This document shows, in pieces, positions 52,601 to 60,967 of a DNA stretch of 64,000 bases; positions within the stretch are counted from its first letter, which is position 1; every line of letters begins with the position of its first letter. The stretch covers positions 124,001 through 188,000 of the forward strand of contig DGNS01000002.1 in NCBI GenBank assembly GCA_002389045.1, in the 5' to 3' direction. The DNA is from Thiotrichaceae bacterium UBA4486. GTDB lineage: Bacteria > Pseudomonadota > Gammaproteobacteria > Eutrophobiales > Eutrophobiaceae. Under the pieces are notes generated by a model, which had not been told where the DNA came from, ran no database searches, and was given only the letters and a program-made list of their open reading frames with translations. The position numbers and the translations under genes were made by a program.

Positions 52601-54703
52601 ATGTCTATTGACCTGAACGACGAAATTTTCCAGGACTTTCTTATCGAAGCCGGTGAGATCCTCGAGCAGTTGAATGAACAACTGGTTACCCTGGAATCAG
52701 AGCCGGATAACAGGGACCTGCTGAATTCCGTATTCCGGAGTTTTCATACCATCAAGGGCGGCGCGGGTTTTCTCGCCATCGATGCGCTGGTAAATGTCTG
52801 TCATGTTGCCGAAAATGTCTTTGACGTTTTGCGTAACGGCCAGCGCAGCGTCGATTCCAACCTCATGGATGTCGTGCTCGAAGTGCTTGATGTCGTTAAC
52901 GGCATGTTTCAACAAATCAGCGAGGGTTCCGAACCGGAAGCGGCCGGTGCCGACCTGTTATCACGGCTCGAGGTATTGTCGCGGCCGGCATCAGCAGCGA
53001 CCGTGGTGGACGCGGAACAGCAGACACCGGCGGAAACTGCAAAAATCACGGCTCCGGCAGTTGACGTGGAAGCAGACGAGCCGTCGCAGGATACGGTGAT
53101 ACCGGAAATTGATCCGGTTCCCGAAACAGATACTAATGCGGCGAGTACGGATACCAGTGCGCAGGATGGCGTTTCCGGCGAGGATATCACCGATGAAGAA
53201 TTCGAGGCGTTGCTGGATCAGCTTCATGGTACCGGCAAACATGCCACGGCTCCGGTGGCCGGGGTAATTGCCGATACCGCCGGCGAAGACAGCGCGGATA
53301 ATTCCGACAGCGATGTGATCGCCAATGCCGGTGATGAAATCAGCGAAGAGGAATTCGAGGCGTTGCTGGATGAACTCGAAGCGAAAAAAACGTCTGCGGC
53401 AATGGGTGACAATACCGGGGCAGCCGTTACGGATAAACCGGCAGAACAACCCCCGCTTGCCGCCGTTGCAGATGAACCGAAAACCGGGGCCGCCCCGGCC
53501 GCAGCCGCCAGAGCTCCACAGCCGGTAAAGGCCGAGACTACTGTTCGTGTTGAAACCAGTGTGCTGGATTCAATCATGAACATGGTCGGAGAACTGGTGT
53601 TGTTACGAAATCGGCTGTCCAATCTCGGCGAGAGTATTGATGACGAGGAAGTCACAGCCACGGTCAGCAACCTTGATGTGGTGACCACGGATCTGCAGGC
53701 TTCGGTGATGAAAACGCGTATGCAGCCGATCAAGAAAGTGTTCGGCCGTTTCCCGCGTGTTGTCCGTGACCTGGCCCGCAATCTTAAAAAAGAAGTCTCA
53801 CTGGAAATGATTGGCGAGGAAACCGATCTCGACAAGAACCTGGTCGAGGCGCTGTCCGACCCGCTCGTCCACCTGGTACGTAACTCGGTGGATCACGGTA
53901 TAGAAATGCCCGATGAACGCGAGGCTGCCGGCAAACCCCGTGAAGGTACGGTCATACTGTCGGCGGAGCAGGAAGGCGACCATATACTGCTTACCATCGC
54001 CGATGACGGCAAGGGTATGGATCACGAGGTACTGCGCAGGAAAGCCGTATCCAAGGGCATTATGGACGAAGATGCCGCCGCCCGGCTGGATGAATCCGAT
54101 TGCTACAACCTGATTTTCCTGCCCGGATTTTCCACCAAGGAGGAGATTTCCGATGTCTCCGGACGGGGTGTGGGCATGGACGTGGTCAAAACCCGCATCA
54201 ACCAGTTGAACGGTATCATCAATATCGATTCCACCATGGGTAAGGGCACGACCATTACCATCAAGGTGCCGTTAACCCTCGCCATTATGCCCACGCTGAT
54301 GGTCTGCCTGGGTGAGAAAAACCAGACCTTTGCACTGCCGCTGGTCAATGTCAGTGAAATCATTGAAATGGACAGCGACAAGATCAATACCCTGGACGGA
54401 CGTCATGTCTTGATGGTCCGGGGTAAACCGATACCCTTGTTTAACCTCAGTCGCTGGTTGACCGCGGATCCTTACGGGCAGGGCTACGTCAATGGCCATG
54501 TGGTGGTGGTCAGTGTCGGTAATCAGAACATTGCCCTGCATGTCGATCGCCTGATGGGGAGAGAGGAGGTTGTGATCAAGCCCCTGGGTGCCATGTTGCA
54601 GGGTACGCGCGGACTCGCCGGAGCCACGATCACCGGCAATGGCAAGATAGCCCTGATCCTGGATCTGCCGGACCTGGTCCAGAGTTATGCAGGCAGATGC
54701 TGA
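52601..54703 (+). CDS. cheA: Chemotaxis histidine kinase CheA
   Basis: CheA is the array kinase. The 700-residue product has an Hpt (P1) domain with phosphosite His49 in SFHTIKGGAGF. A long acidic linker (about 130-310) contains two copies of an E-E-F-E-A-L-L-D motif, near residues 197 and 250. Dimerisation domain P3 follows, then kinase domain P4 with DPLVHLVRNSVDHGIEMPDE, LTIADDGKGMD and GFSTKEEISDVSGRGVGMDV. The P5 CheW-like domain is at the C-terminus. The linker motifs may serve as the docking region for the ParP-type protein at 58371. Confidence 0.97.
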   Translation: MSIDLNDEIFQDFLIEAGEILEQLNEQLVTLESEPDNRDLLNSVFRSFHTIKGGAGFLAIDALVNVCHVAENVFDVLRNGQRSVDSNLMDVVLEVLDVVNGMFQQISEGSEPEAAGADLLSRLEVLSRPASAATVVDAEQQTPAETAKITAPAVDVEADEPSQDTVIPEIDPVPETDTNAASTDTSAQDGVSGEDITDEEFEALLDQLHGTGKHATAPVAGVIADTAGEDSADNSDSDVIANAGDEISEEEFEALLDELEAKKTSAAMGDNTGAAVTDKPAEQPPLAAVADEPKTGAAPAAAARAPQPVKAETTVRVETSVLDSIMNMVGELVLLRNRLSNLGESIDDEEVTATVSNLDVVTTDLQASVMKTRMQPIKKVFGRFPRVVRDLARNLKKEVSLEMIGEETDLDKNLVEALSDPLVHLVRNSVDHGIEMPDEREAAGKPREGTVILSAEQEGDHILLTIADDGKGMDHEVLRRKAVSKGIMDEDAAARLDESDCYNLIFLPGFSTKEEISDVSGRGVGMDVVKTRINQLNGIINIDSTMGKGTTITIKVPLTLAIMPTLMVCLGEKNQTFALPLVNVSEIIEMDSDKINTLDGRHVLMVRGKPIPLFNLSRWLTADPYGQGYVNGHVVVVSVGNQNIALHVDRLMGREEVVIKPLGAMLQGTRGLAGATITGNGKIALILDLPDLVQSYAGRC

Positions 54704-54824
54704 TTACCGGGTGCTATGAGCCCGTACATAATCGCAGCTAACCGACCGTGATCATGAACCGGATTCGGTTATCCGGCAGAGAAAAAACAGTTATCCAGAC
54801 TTATAATCACAAGGATAAAGTACG

Positions 54825-55874
54825 GTGGTCAAGGTACTCGTAGTCGACGATTCAAGTTTTATCAGACGGGCCATTACTTCATCACTGGAGACGGATCCCG
54901 ATATTCACGTTGTCGGCGAGGCCGGAGATGGTCAGCAGGCCATGGCACTGGTAGAGCAGTTACATCCGGACGTCATCACCATGGATCTGAATATGCCGAA
55001 TATGGACGGAATCACGGCCATACGGCAGATACGCAAACACCACAGTGTGCCTATCCTGGTGTTTACCTCGGCATCGGATCGTGATGGTCCCAAGGTACTT
55101 GAGGCATTGAATGCCGGGGCCATGGATTTTGTCTCCAAGGACAGCAGTGATTCGCGCGAAGGCCACGACAAGATCATTAAAAAACTTCGTACCCATGTCA
55201 TGGCCCTGGCAGCGCCGGGTCCTGTCCCGGCAATAAAAACCCCGGTCAGTAATACGCCAACGGTAAAGCCGGTGGCGCTATCATCCACACATCTCACGGA
55301 ACATCCCGATTACAACATTGTAGTGATTGGCGCCTCTACGGGCGGGCCCGTGGTGATCGAGGATATATTGAAAAAAATGGCGGCGGATTTTCCCCTGCCG
55401 GTTCTGGTTGTTCAGCATATGCCGGCGGGATTTACCCGGGCCTTCGCCGAACGTCTGGATGAACTGTGCAGCCTTGATGTTATTGAAGCCGGTGACGGCA
55501 TGGCCATCAGGCCGGGAAAGGTCTACCTGGCGCCCGGTGGCAGACAGATGGAAATCAGCAAAAATGGCAGCGGCAACCTGATACGAATTACTGACCTTGC
55601 CGGCCATGTTCATTATAAACCCTCCGTTGATGTTACATTTTCATCGGTTGCCGGAATTTACGGTAGCAAGGTACTGGCCATCGTACTCACCGGCATGGGC
55701 ACCGATGGGTGTCTGGGTGCGAAATTGCTCAAACAACAGGGGGCCACGATCTGGGCGCAGGACCGTGGCACGTCAGTGGTGTACGGCATGCCCATGGCAA
55801 TCATCAACAACAAGCTGGCTGACAAGGTGCTTTCGGGTGCGGATATTGGAACAAGACTTGCACGTGTCCACTAA
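54825..55874 (+). CDS. cheB: Chemoreceptor methylesterase CheB
   Basis: CheB demethylates and deamidates chemoreceptors. The 349-residue product has a receiver domain (VLVVDDSSFIRRAITSSLET, phosphoacceptor in VITMDLNMPNMDG). A linker follows, then the esterase domain with the catalytic Ser in VIGASTGGPVVIEDIL, the His in VVQHMPAGFTRAFAERLDEL, and the Asp in VLTGMGTDGCLGAKLLK. The GTG start at 54825 has AAGGA about ten bases upstream. The 121-bp gap to cheA has a small CCGGAT/ATCCGG hairpin (54757-54774) but no clear promoter. Confidence 0.96.
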   Translation: MVKVLVVDDSSFIRRAITSSLETDPDIHVVGEAGDGQQAMALVEQLHPDVITMDLNMPNMDGITAIRQIRKHHSVPILVFTSASDRDGPKVLEALNAGAMDFVSKDSSDSREGHDKIIKKLRTHVMALAAPGPVPAIKTPVSNTPTVKPVALSSTHLTEHPDYNIVVIGASTGGPVVIEDILKKMAADFPLPVLVVQHMPAGFTRAFAERLDELCSLDVIEAGDGMAIRPGKVYLAPGGRQMEISKNGSGNLIRITDLAGHVHYKPSVDVTFSSVAGIYGSKVLAIVLTGMGTDGCLGAKLLKQQGATIWAQDRGTSVVYGMPMAIINNKLADKVLSGADIGTRLARVH

Positions 55875-55876
55875 CT

Positions 55877-56617
55877 ATGGACTCCCTGAGTATTATTGGA
55901 ATATTGATCGGTCTCGGCGCCGTCCTTTTTGGCCAGTACCTGGAAGGCGGCCACGTAGAAACGCTTATCAATGGCCCGGCATTGCTGATCGTCCTCGGCG
56001 GTACGCTCGGCGCGATCCTGCTGCAATCACCGTACAGTGCCGTCATGCGTGCCGTGAATATTTCCAACTGGATCTTCCGGCCGCCCGACTTTGCGCTTGA
56101 ACAATCCATCAACAGACTTGTCAAGTGGAGCCAGGTTGCCCGTAAGGAGGGTCTGCTGGGACTTGAAAACCTGGTCGTCAATGAACCCGATCAGTTTATT
56201 CGCAAGGGTATGCAACTGCTGATTGACGGTAACGAGCCGGAGGTTATACGGGAAACCATGGAAATCGAGCTGTCCGCAAAAGAAGAAGTGGACCTGCAGG
56301 CAGCGCATGTGTTCGAGAGCATGGGCGCCTATGCGCCGACGCTGGGCATTCTTGGTGCCGTCATGGGGTTGATACATGTCATGGGTAACCTGGCCGAGCC
56401 GGATCAACTGGGTGGCGGAATTGCCGTGGCTTTCGTCGCCACGGTTTACGGGGTCGGTTTTGCCAACCTTGTGTTTATACCGATGGGTAACAAGTTGAAA
56501 AGTCTGATACGCAAACAGTCACATTTCCGGGAAATGCTCATCGAAGGCATCGTTGCCATTGCCGAAGGTGAAAACCCGCGGGCACTGCAAGGACGCCTGG
56601 GCGGGTTCGTGCACTGA
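55877..56617 (+). CDS. motC: Flagellar motor stator protein MotC (MotA/PomA type)
   Basis: MotC is the four-TM stator subunit paired with MotD. The 246-residue product begins IIGILIGLGAVLFGQYLEGG with LINGPALLIVLGGTLGAILL. It has the cytoplasmic loop with charged residues that meet FliG (LVKWSQVARKEGLLGLENLV). The late TM pair is in YAPTLGILGAVMGLIHVMGN and GGGIAVAFVATVYGVGFANL. It starts two bases after cheB, as in Pseudomonas, where a second stator pair MotAB lies elsewhere. Confidence 0.95.
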   Translation: MDSLSIIGILIGLGAVLFGQYLEGGHVETLINGPALLIVLGGTLGAILLQSPYSAVMRAVNISNWIFRPPDFALEQSINRLVKWSQVARKEGLLGLENLVVNEPDQFIRKGMQLLIDGNEPEVIRETMEIELSAKEEVDLQAAHVFESMGAYAPTLGILGAVMGLIHVMGNLAEPDQLGGGIAVAFVATVYGVGFANLVFIPMGNKLKSLIRKQSHFREMLIEGIVAIAEGENPRALQGRLGGFVH

Positions 56618-56619
56618 TC

Positions 56620-57570
56620 ATGGCGCGCAGCAACCGACATCAGCGACGTAACCATCGCCGGGAAGCGGAAAATAACGATCGCTGGCTGATTTCCTACGCT
56701 GATTTCATCACCCTGTTGTTTGCGTTTTTTGTCGTTATGTATTCCATTTCCAGTGTCAACAACGGCAAGTACCGGGTGATGGCGGATTCCATTATCGAGG
56801 CGTTTAATGATCCGAACAAATCCCTGCAACCTGTCCAGATTGGCCTGTTCGAAAAGGAACCGCGTTCTGATCACATCGTTACTCCGCTGGATCTCGAACA
56901 GGGTGGCGCCAGTGGCGAAATGGATACAGAAGATGATCGTGGTACCCAGGCCGCGGGATCAAGGCAGACCCGGGGCGAAGCGGATGATTTAACCCTTCAG
57001 GCGCACCCGGATGCGGAAAAACCGGCCATTACCGAGGGCGATATGATCGAGGAAATTGCCCGCAATATCAGTGAAAAAATGCAGCCGCAGATCGATGAAG
57101 AGGCCATCTCCGTCAGTCAGTCCGATGATTTCATCGAGGTCGAAATCAATAATAATATCCTCTTTCCCAGTGGCAGCGCCCGTCTGCACAATGATGCCTT
57201 GCCTGTCCTGCGTAATCTCTCGGATATTTTTCAATCATTCAATAATGCTATCCAGGTGGAGGGGTTTACCGATAACGAACCTATTCGCACCACTGCTTAT
57301 CCTTCCAACTGGGAATTATCAGCGGCACGGGCTGCCAGTGTTGTACATCTGTTTATGAAGTTCGGGATTCGCCCGCAAAGACTGGTAGCCGTGGGTTATG
57401 GCGAATACCGGCCCGTAGCCAGTAATGAGACCGAGCAGGGACGGCGCAAAAACCGTCGTGTGGTCATTGTGATCCCGGCTGCGGACCAGGGTAATCACAT
57501 CATGGATACGCAAACCCGGGAAATCCGCCGTGGCGCTACCGGCCAGAAACGCATACCCGTGGATTTGTAA
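56620..57570 (+). CDS. motD: Flagellar motor stator protein MotD (MotB/OmpA type)
   Basis: MotD anchors the stator to peptidoglycan. The 316-residue product has a basic cytoplasmic start. One TM segment is at about 22-42, with the ion-carrying Asp in SYADFITLLFAFFVVMYSIS. A periplasmic linker is followed by an OmpA-like domain from about 165, with LFPSGSARLHNDALPVLRNL, VEGFTDNEPIRTTAYPSNWE and LVAVGYGEYRPVASNETEQG. It starts two bases after motC and its stop touches the parC-like start. Confidence 0.95.
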   Translation: MARSNRHQRRNHRREAENNDRWLISYADFITLLFAFFVVMYSISSVNNGKYRVMADSIIEAFNDPNKSLQPVQIGLFEKEPRSDHIVTPLDLEQGGASGEMDTEDDRGTQAAGSRQTRGEADDLTLQAHPDAEKPAITEGDMIEEIARNISEKMQPQIDEEAISVSQSDDFIEVEINNNILFPSGSARLHNDALPVLRNLSDIFQSFNNAIQVEGFTDNEPIRTTAYPSNWELSAARAASVVHLFMKFGIRPQRLVAVGYGEYRPVASNETEQGRRKNRRVVIVIPAADQGNHIMDTQTREIRRGATGQKRIPVDL

Positions 57571-58383
57571 ATGGAAATCTGGACGATAGCGAATCAAAAA
57601 GGTGGCGTTGGCAAAACCACCACGGCGGTCAATCTTGGCGGCATGCTCGCCGACCTGGATCGGCGCGTGTTGCTGATTGACCTTGATCCGCACGGCTCCA
57701 TGACCAGTTATTTCGGTTTCGATCCGGACAGTATTGAAGAAAGTGTTTATGACCTGTTTCATGCTGATCTGGTCAACAAGCGATCACCTCTGGCGGCACT
57801 GTTAAGGCATACATCGGTCGGGGGAATGGATCTGCTGCCCGCCTGTACGGCGCTGGTGTCACTGGATCGCCGGATTGCCGGGCGCGACGGCATGGGACTG
57901 GTTTTACGCAATGCCCTGGCCAAATACGATGGCTATTACCAGCACGTGATTATCGACTGCCCGCCGACACTGGGTATTCTGATGATCAACGCGCTGGCGG
58001 CCTGTCAGAAATTGCTCATTCCCGTGCAGACAGAATTTCTGGCCATCAAGGGACTGGAACGCATGTTGAACACACTGAAAATGATCATAATGTCAGGCAA
58101 GCACTCACTGGATTACCTGGTTGTGCCGACCATGTTCGATGTGCGTACACGCGCCTCGAAACTGGCACTCGATTCACTGCAGAAAAATTATCACGAAAGG
58201 TTATGGCCTGATGTTATTCCGATCGATACCAGGTTCAGGGAAAGCAGCCGTATGGGCCGCGTGACCCACCAGGTCTTTCCGAACAGCAGGGGCGTGGAGG
58301 CCTACTCGCGCCTGCTGCATACCCTGTTGCTGGGTGATCAACAGCCATGTTCCCGTAATGAGGTGTCTCGATGTCAAACATGA
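57571..58383 (+). CDS. parC: ParC-like ParA ATPase for polar chemotaxis arrays
   Basis: This ParA-family ATPase probably places and partitions the chemotaxis array at the pole, as ParC does in Vibrio. The 270-residue product has Walker A NQKGGVGKTTTAVNLGGML at residues 6-24, RVLLIDLDPHGSMTSYFGFD, and VIIDCPPTLGILMINALAAC. The late TRFRESSRMGRVTHQVFPNS is also typical of the family. It stands between the stator genes and the CheW-like genes, not beside a parB or parS. That argues against a chromosome-partition role. It overlaps the next gene by 13 bp. Confidence 0.88.
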   Translation: MEIWTIANQKGGVGKTTTAVNLGGMLADLDRRVLLIDLDPHGSMTSYFGFDPDSIEESVYDLFHADLVNKRSPLAALLRHTSVGGMDLLPACTALVSLDRRIAGRDGMGLVLRNALAKYDGYYQHVIIDCPPTLGILMINALAACQKLLIPVQTEFLAIKGLERMLNTLKMIIMSGKHSLDYLVVPTMFDVRTRASKLALDSLQKNYHERLWPDVIPIDTRFRESSRMGRVTHQVFPNSRGVEAYSRLLHTLLLGDQQPCSRNEVSRCQT

Positions 58384-58973
58384 AAAACAGATCCGGTGAT
58401 TTTGCTGAAACCCGTCATGCACTGGCCGAATATGTCGACAGCATGCTGCGTCAGCCGTCAGCCGGTTCCGGCGCCGGTCCGCAACCATCGGTATCGGCAG
58501 ACGATGTTAACCATAACGAGCCGGAGGATTCACTTGTCAGTTCACGGATGCTCAGTATCCGGCTTGACGGTCAACAGTTGTACATCCCTGTAGCACAGGT
58601 TAAATCCGTGCTGTTTATCAATGACCGGATACTGACACACGGTAACGAACCAGCCACTCCCTTGCTCGGCATGGTGAACAGGGAAGGTCTGGATATTCCC
58701 CTCTATGACCTCGGCTGGGTGTGCAGTACCGGTGCAAGCGGATACGGGCAGACGGTGCCAGGCAAGCGGGCGCAGGCTGTCATCCTTCGTGGACGGCACA
58801 TTGCCCTGGCCTGTGACAGCATTGCCGATATGGCCGAGATCAACCCGAACCAGATTCTGCCGTCCCGGGACCAGCGCCCCTCACGGCGATGGATACAGGG
58901 TATCGTTATGACCGGCATGATTCCGGTGATAAATATCCAGGTAATCAAGGAGATATTTCGCACATGCACATGA
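58371..58973 (+). CDS. parP: CheW-like protein, ParP type
   Basis: The 200-residue product has a poorly conserved N-terminus of about 60 residues and a C-terminal CheW-like domain. Visible parts are LSIRLDGQQLYIPVAQVKSV, LLGMVNREGLDIPLYDLGWV and ACDSIADMAEINPNQILPSR with IQGIVMTGMIPVINIQVIKE. In Vibrio the same gene position encodes ParP, which joins ParC to CheA and stabilises arrays. The ATG at 58371 overlaps the parC-like gene, so the two are probably translated together. ParP is assigned by domain and position, not by a strong motif. Confidence 0.8.
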   Translation: MSNMKNRSGDFAETRHALAEYVDSMLRQPSAGSGAGPQPSVSADDVNHNEPEDSLVSSRMLSIRLDGQQLYIPVAQVKSVLFINDRILTHGNEPATPLLGMVNREGLDIPLYDLGWVCSTGASGYGQTVPGKRAQAVILRGRHIALACDSIADMAEINPNQILPSRDQRPSRRWIQGIVMTGMIPVINIQVIKEIFRTCT

Positions 58974-59007
58974 AGATGCCGGTATTTCAGGTGTACCCGG
59001 CAGTGTT

Positions 59008-59023
59008 TGGCACGGACCATGCA
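59008..59023 (+). promoter_or_regulatory. Sigma54 (-24/-12) promoter for cheW
   Basis: TGGCACGGACCATGCA matches the RpoN consensus at 15 of 16 positions; GG and GC are ten bases apart. It lies 61 bases before the cheW ATG, in a 111-bp gap that is otherwise unexplained. It would let cheW and the downstream small genes be expressed separately from the long fli-che message. Confidence 0.82.
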
Positions 59024-59084
59024 ACCATCACTATAAATGATGAAAATCGACAAAATTTTGACTGAATAACCCCGGAGGTTCCCA

Positions 59085-59576
59085 ATGTCCACCAGTCTGG
59101 CACAAGATACCGCTACCGTTGATGACTACATGCAATGGGTCACGTTCCGTCTCGACCAGGAATTCTATGGCGTTAATGTCATGCAGGTACAGGAAGTATT
59201 ACGCATCAGTGATATTGCCCCGGTCCCCGGAGCCCCGGAGTATGTACTCGGCATCATTAATCTGCGTGGCAATGTAGTCACCGTCATTGATGCCCGTAAA
59301 CGCTTCAACCTGGTCGCCAGGGAACCGGACGATGCCACCCGTATCGTGGTCATCGAGGTCAATGGACAGGTAATCGGCATGCTGGTCGACAGTGTTGCCG
59401 AGGTAATCAACCTCAGATTATCCGATATCGAGGCTTCGCCCAATCTTGGCAATGACGACAGTGAACAGGCCAGGTACATCCAGGGTGTGTTCAGCCGGGA
59501 AAACGATATCCTGATATTGATTGACCTGAACAAATTACTTTCGGAAAGCGAACTGGAAGAGGTCACGGATTTGTGA
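59085..59576 (+). CDS. cheW: Chemotaxis coupling protein CheW
   Basis: CheW links chemoreceptors to CheA. The 163-residue product is a single CheW domain with WVTFRLDQEFYGVNVMQVQE, VLRISDIAPVPGAPEYVLGI, INLRGNVVTVIDARKRFNL and VVIEVNGQVIGMLVDSVAEV. The C-terminus has FSRENDILILIDLNKLLSES. CCGGAGG lies about nine bases before the ATG. It is the canonical CheW, in contrast to the divergent ParP-type gene before it. Confidence 0.96.
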   Translation: MSTSLAQDTATVDDYMQWVTFRLDQEFYGVNVMQVQEVLRISDIAPVPGAPEYVLGIINLRGNVVTVIDARKRFNLVAREPDDATRIVVIEVNGQVIGMLVDSVAEVINLRLSDIEASPNLGNDDSEQARYIQGVFSRENDILILIDLNKLLSESELEEVTDL

Positions 59577-59588
59577 TCGCGGAGCAGG

Positions 59589-59753
59589 ATGAGCATAGTC
59601 CGTGACATCAACCAGGTACAGAAAATAGTTCCCCCTGAATCCGTGGTTCACAGGCAGGCGGAAAAAAATCGCAGGCAGCAGAAAGATAAACGTAAAAAAA
59701 AGGACGATAAACACAACCCGGGTGATGAGCACCGGGTTGACGAATTTATCTGA
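59589..59753 (+). CDS. Small basic protein, 54 residues, between cheW and DUF2802
   Basis: An ATG at 59589 with GCGGAGCAGG just upstream opens a 54-codon frame to TGA at 59751. The product begins MSIVRDINQVQKIVPPESVV and then turns very basic (several Lys/Arg/Gln runs) and ends acidic with DEHRVDEFI. It lies 12 bases after cheW and 32 before the DUF2802 gene, in the same direction. A good ribosome site and fit to the operon support it as a real gene. I do not recognise a family and give no function. Confidence 0.6.
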   Translation: MSIVRDINQVQKIVPPESVVHRQAEKNRRQQKDKRKKKDDKHNPGDEHRVDEFI

Positions 59754-59785
59754 AACAGATACACGTTAAACATAAGCGGATAACC

Positions 59786-60199
59786 ATGGCTTTTATACCT
59801 GAATTTCTGAAACCTGAAACATTGATTTGTCTCGGTCTGGTATTGACCCTCGCCGTCGTGGTGTTGCAGCAGAACAAAAAAATCGAAATCCATGAGCAGC
59901 GCCTCAAGCTGTTGAAAAATGACATCAGAGCCTTACTCGTCTGTTCACGTGGTGTCGGCAACAAACTCAACAGCCAGTTCGTGGAATTCCGCAATCTTAT
60001 AGAACGGCAGGATCGCCTGGAGCTCGGCGACAGCGGTGATCCCGCCTATCGCCAGGCCATGGTATTGCTCGACCGTGGTGTAAGCGAGGAGGAAATGATC
60101 GATACCTGCGACCTTACCCGGGCTGAAGTGGAGTTAATTGCGCAATTGCGCAGAAACCATGCACCTTCTGCTACAGGTCATATTGAACTCGTAGCCTGA
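59786..60199 (+). CDS. DUF2802 domain protein, last gene of the chemotaxis operon
   Basis: The 137-residue product has an N-terminal TM segment (about 13-30, LICLGLVLTLAVVVLQQ). A short coiled coil follows, then a C-terminal helix-turn-helix-like part (MVLLDRGVSEEEMIDTCDLT with RAEVELIAQLRR). This is the DUF2802 layout. Homologues follow cheW in Pseudomonas and related polar-flagellar bacteria. The function is unknown; a role in array or flagellar regulation is inferred from the conserved position only. Confidence 0.8.
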   Translation: MAFIPEFLKPETLICLGLVLTLAVVVLQQNKKIEIHEQRLKLLKNDIRALLVCSRGVGNKLNSQFVEFRNLIERQDRLELGDSGDPAYRQAMVLLDRGVSEEEMIDTCDLTRAEVELIAQLRRNHAPSATGHIELVA

Positions 60200-60220
60200 C
60201 GGGATCGAAGCTGTTCCTCG

Positions 60221-60871
60221 TCAGCTGCCGGGCAAGTCATACAAAGTCTCGATTTCATCCCTGTGCACTGATCGCCACCCGGCGAGTTCCGCTGCCTGGA
60301 TATCATTAACCGGGTCATCTCCAATCATCAGATAACACCCATCTGCATCGTTTATCCGTTGTTCTATCGCCCTGAAAAAACCGGGGTGGGGTTTGGCATA
60401 ACCGAGTGCCGAGGAATAATAGATATGAGAGGGATCCAGGTACGGAAAAAGCGCCTCGCAGATGGATACGATCCTGGTATCAAAATTGGAGGCAATGCCA
60501 GTATAGATATTCCTGTCATTCAGTGTCCGCATCAGTGCACAGGTATCCTCGTAACACGACCAGTTCTCAGCCAGTGAGAAATGCTGCCAGAGTTTATTGA
60601 ACAGGGCATTGTCATCATTCCTGATATCACTGAATACCTCGTAGACCACGCGTCTCCAGCGGTTTTTCTCGATATCTTCCCCGGACATTTCAGCGTGGTT
60701 CGCCGGCGAACTGAAATGCCGATTGAAAGCCATCGCGAAACTATGCTGAATATCGGCAGGCGTCATGTGAGAACCATGATTATGGCCAATACGGTAATAG
60801 CTATCGACCACGGACGGATCCGGGTAAATCAACGTGCCGACCAGGTCGAAAAAAACATAATATGTCTGCAT
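60221..60871 (-). CDS. HAD-like hydrolase
   Basis: The 216-residue product has a haloacid-dehalogenase fold. Motif I is FFDLVGTLIYPDPS, motif II lies in YTGIASNFDTR, and a late GYAKPHPGFFRAIEQ with MIGDDPVNDIQAAELAGW gives motifs III and IV. In motif I the second Asp of DxDGT is replaced by Val, as in the DxVGT subgroup; the nucleophile Asp is kept. The substrate is unknown. It converges with the DUF2802 gene and diverges from the FG-GAP gene, so it is outside the flagellar operon. Confidence 0.8.
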   Translation of the reverse strand: MQTYYVFFDLVGTLIYPDPSVVDSYYRIGHNHGSHMTPADIQHSFAMAFNRHFSSPANHAEMSGEDIEKNRWRRVVYEVFSDIRNDDNALFNKLWQHFSLAENWSCYEDTCALMRTLNDRNIYTGIASNFDTRIVSICEALFPYLDPSHIYYSSALGYAKPHPGFFRAIEQRINDADGCYLMIGDDPVNDIQAAELAGWRSVHRDEIETLYDLPGS

Positions 60872-60967
60872 GGCTGGATTTCCGGTTATTTCGTATTCGT
60901 TATACTGTCTGATACGGAATCAGGTTATGATAGCTATGTATATATACGACTATACATCAAACAGTAC

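Noticed and set aside
57571..58383. ParA-family gene as a chromosome partition system or replication origin marker
   Set aside because: No parB or parS-like site is near, and the gene lies between motD and CheW-type genes, the known place of the polar-array ParC.
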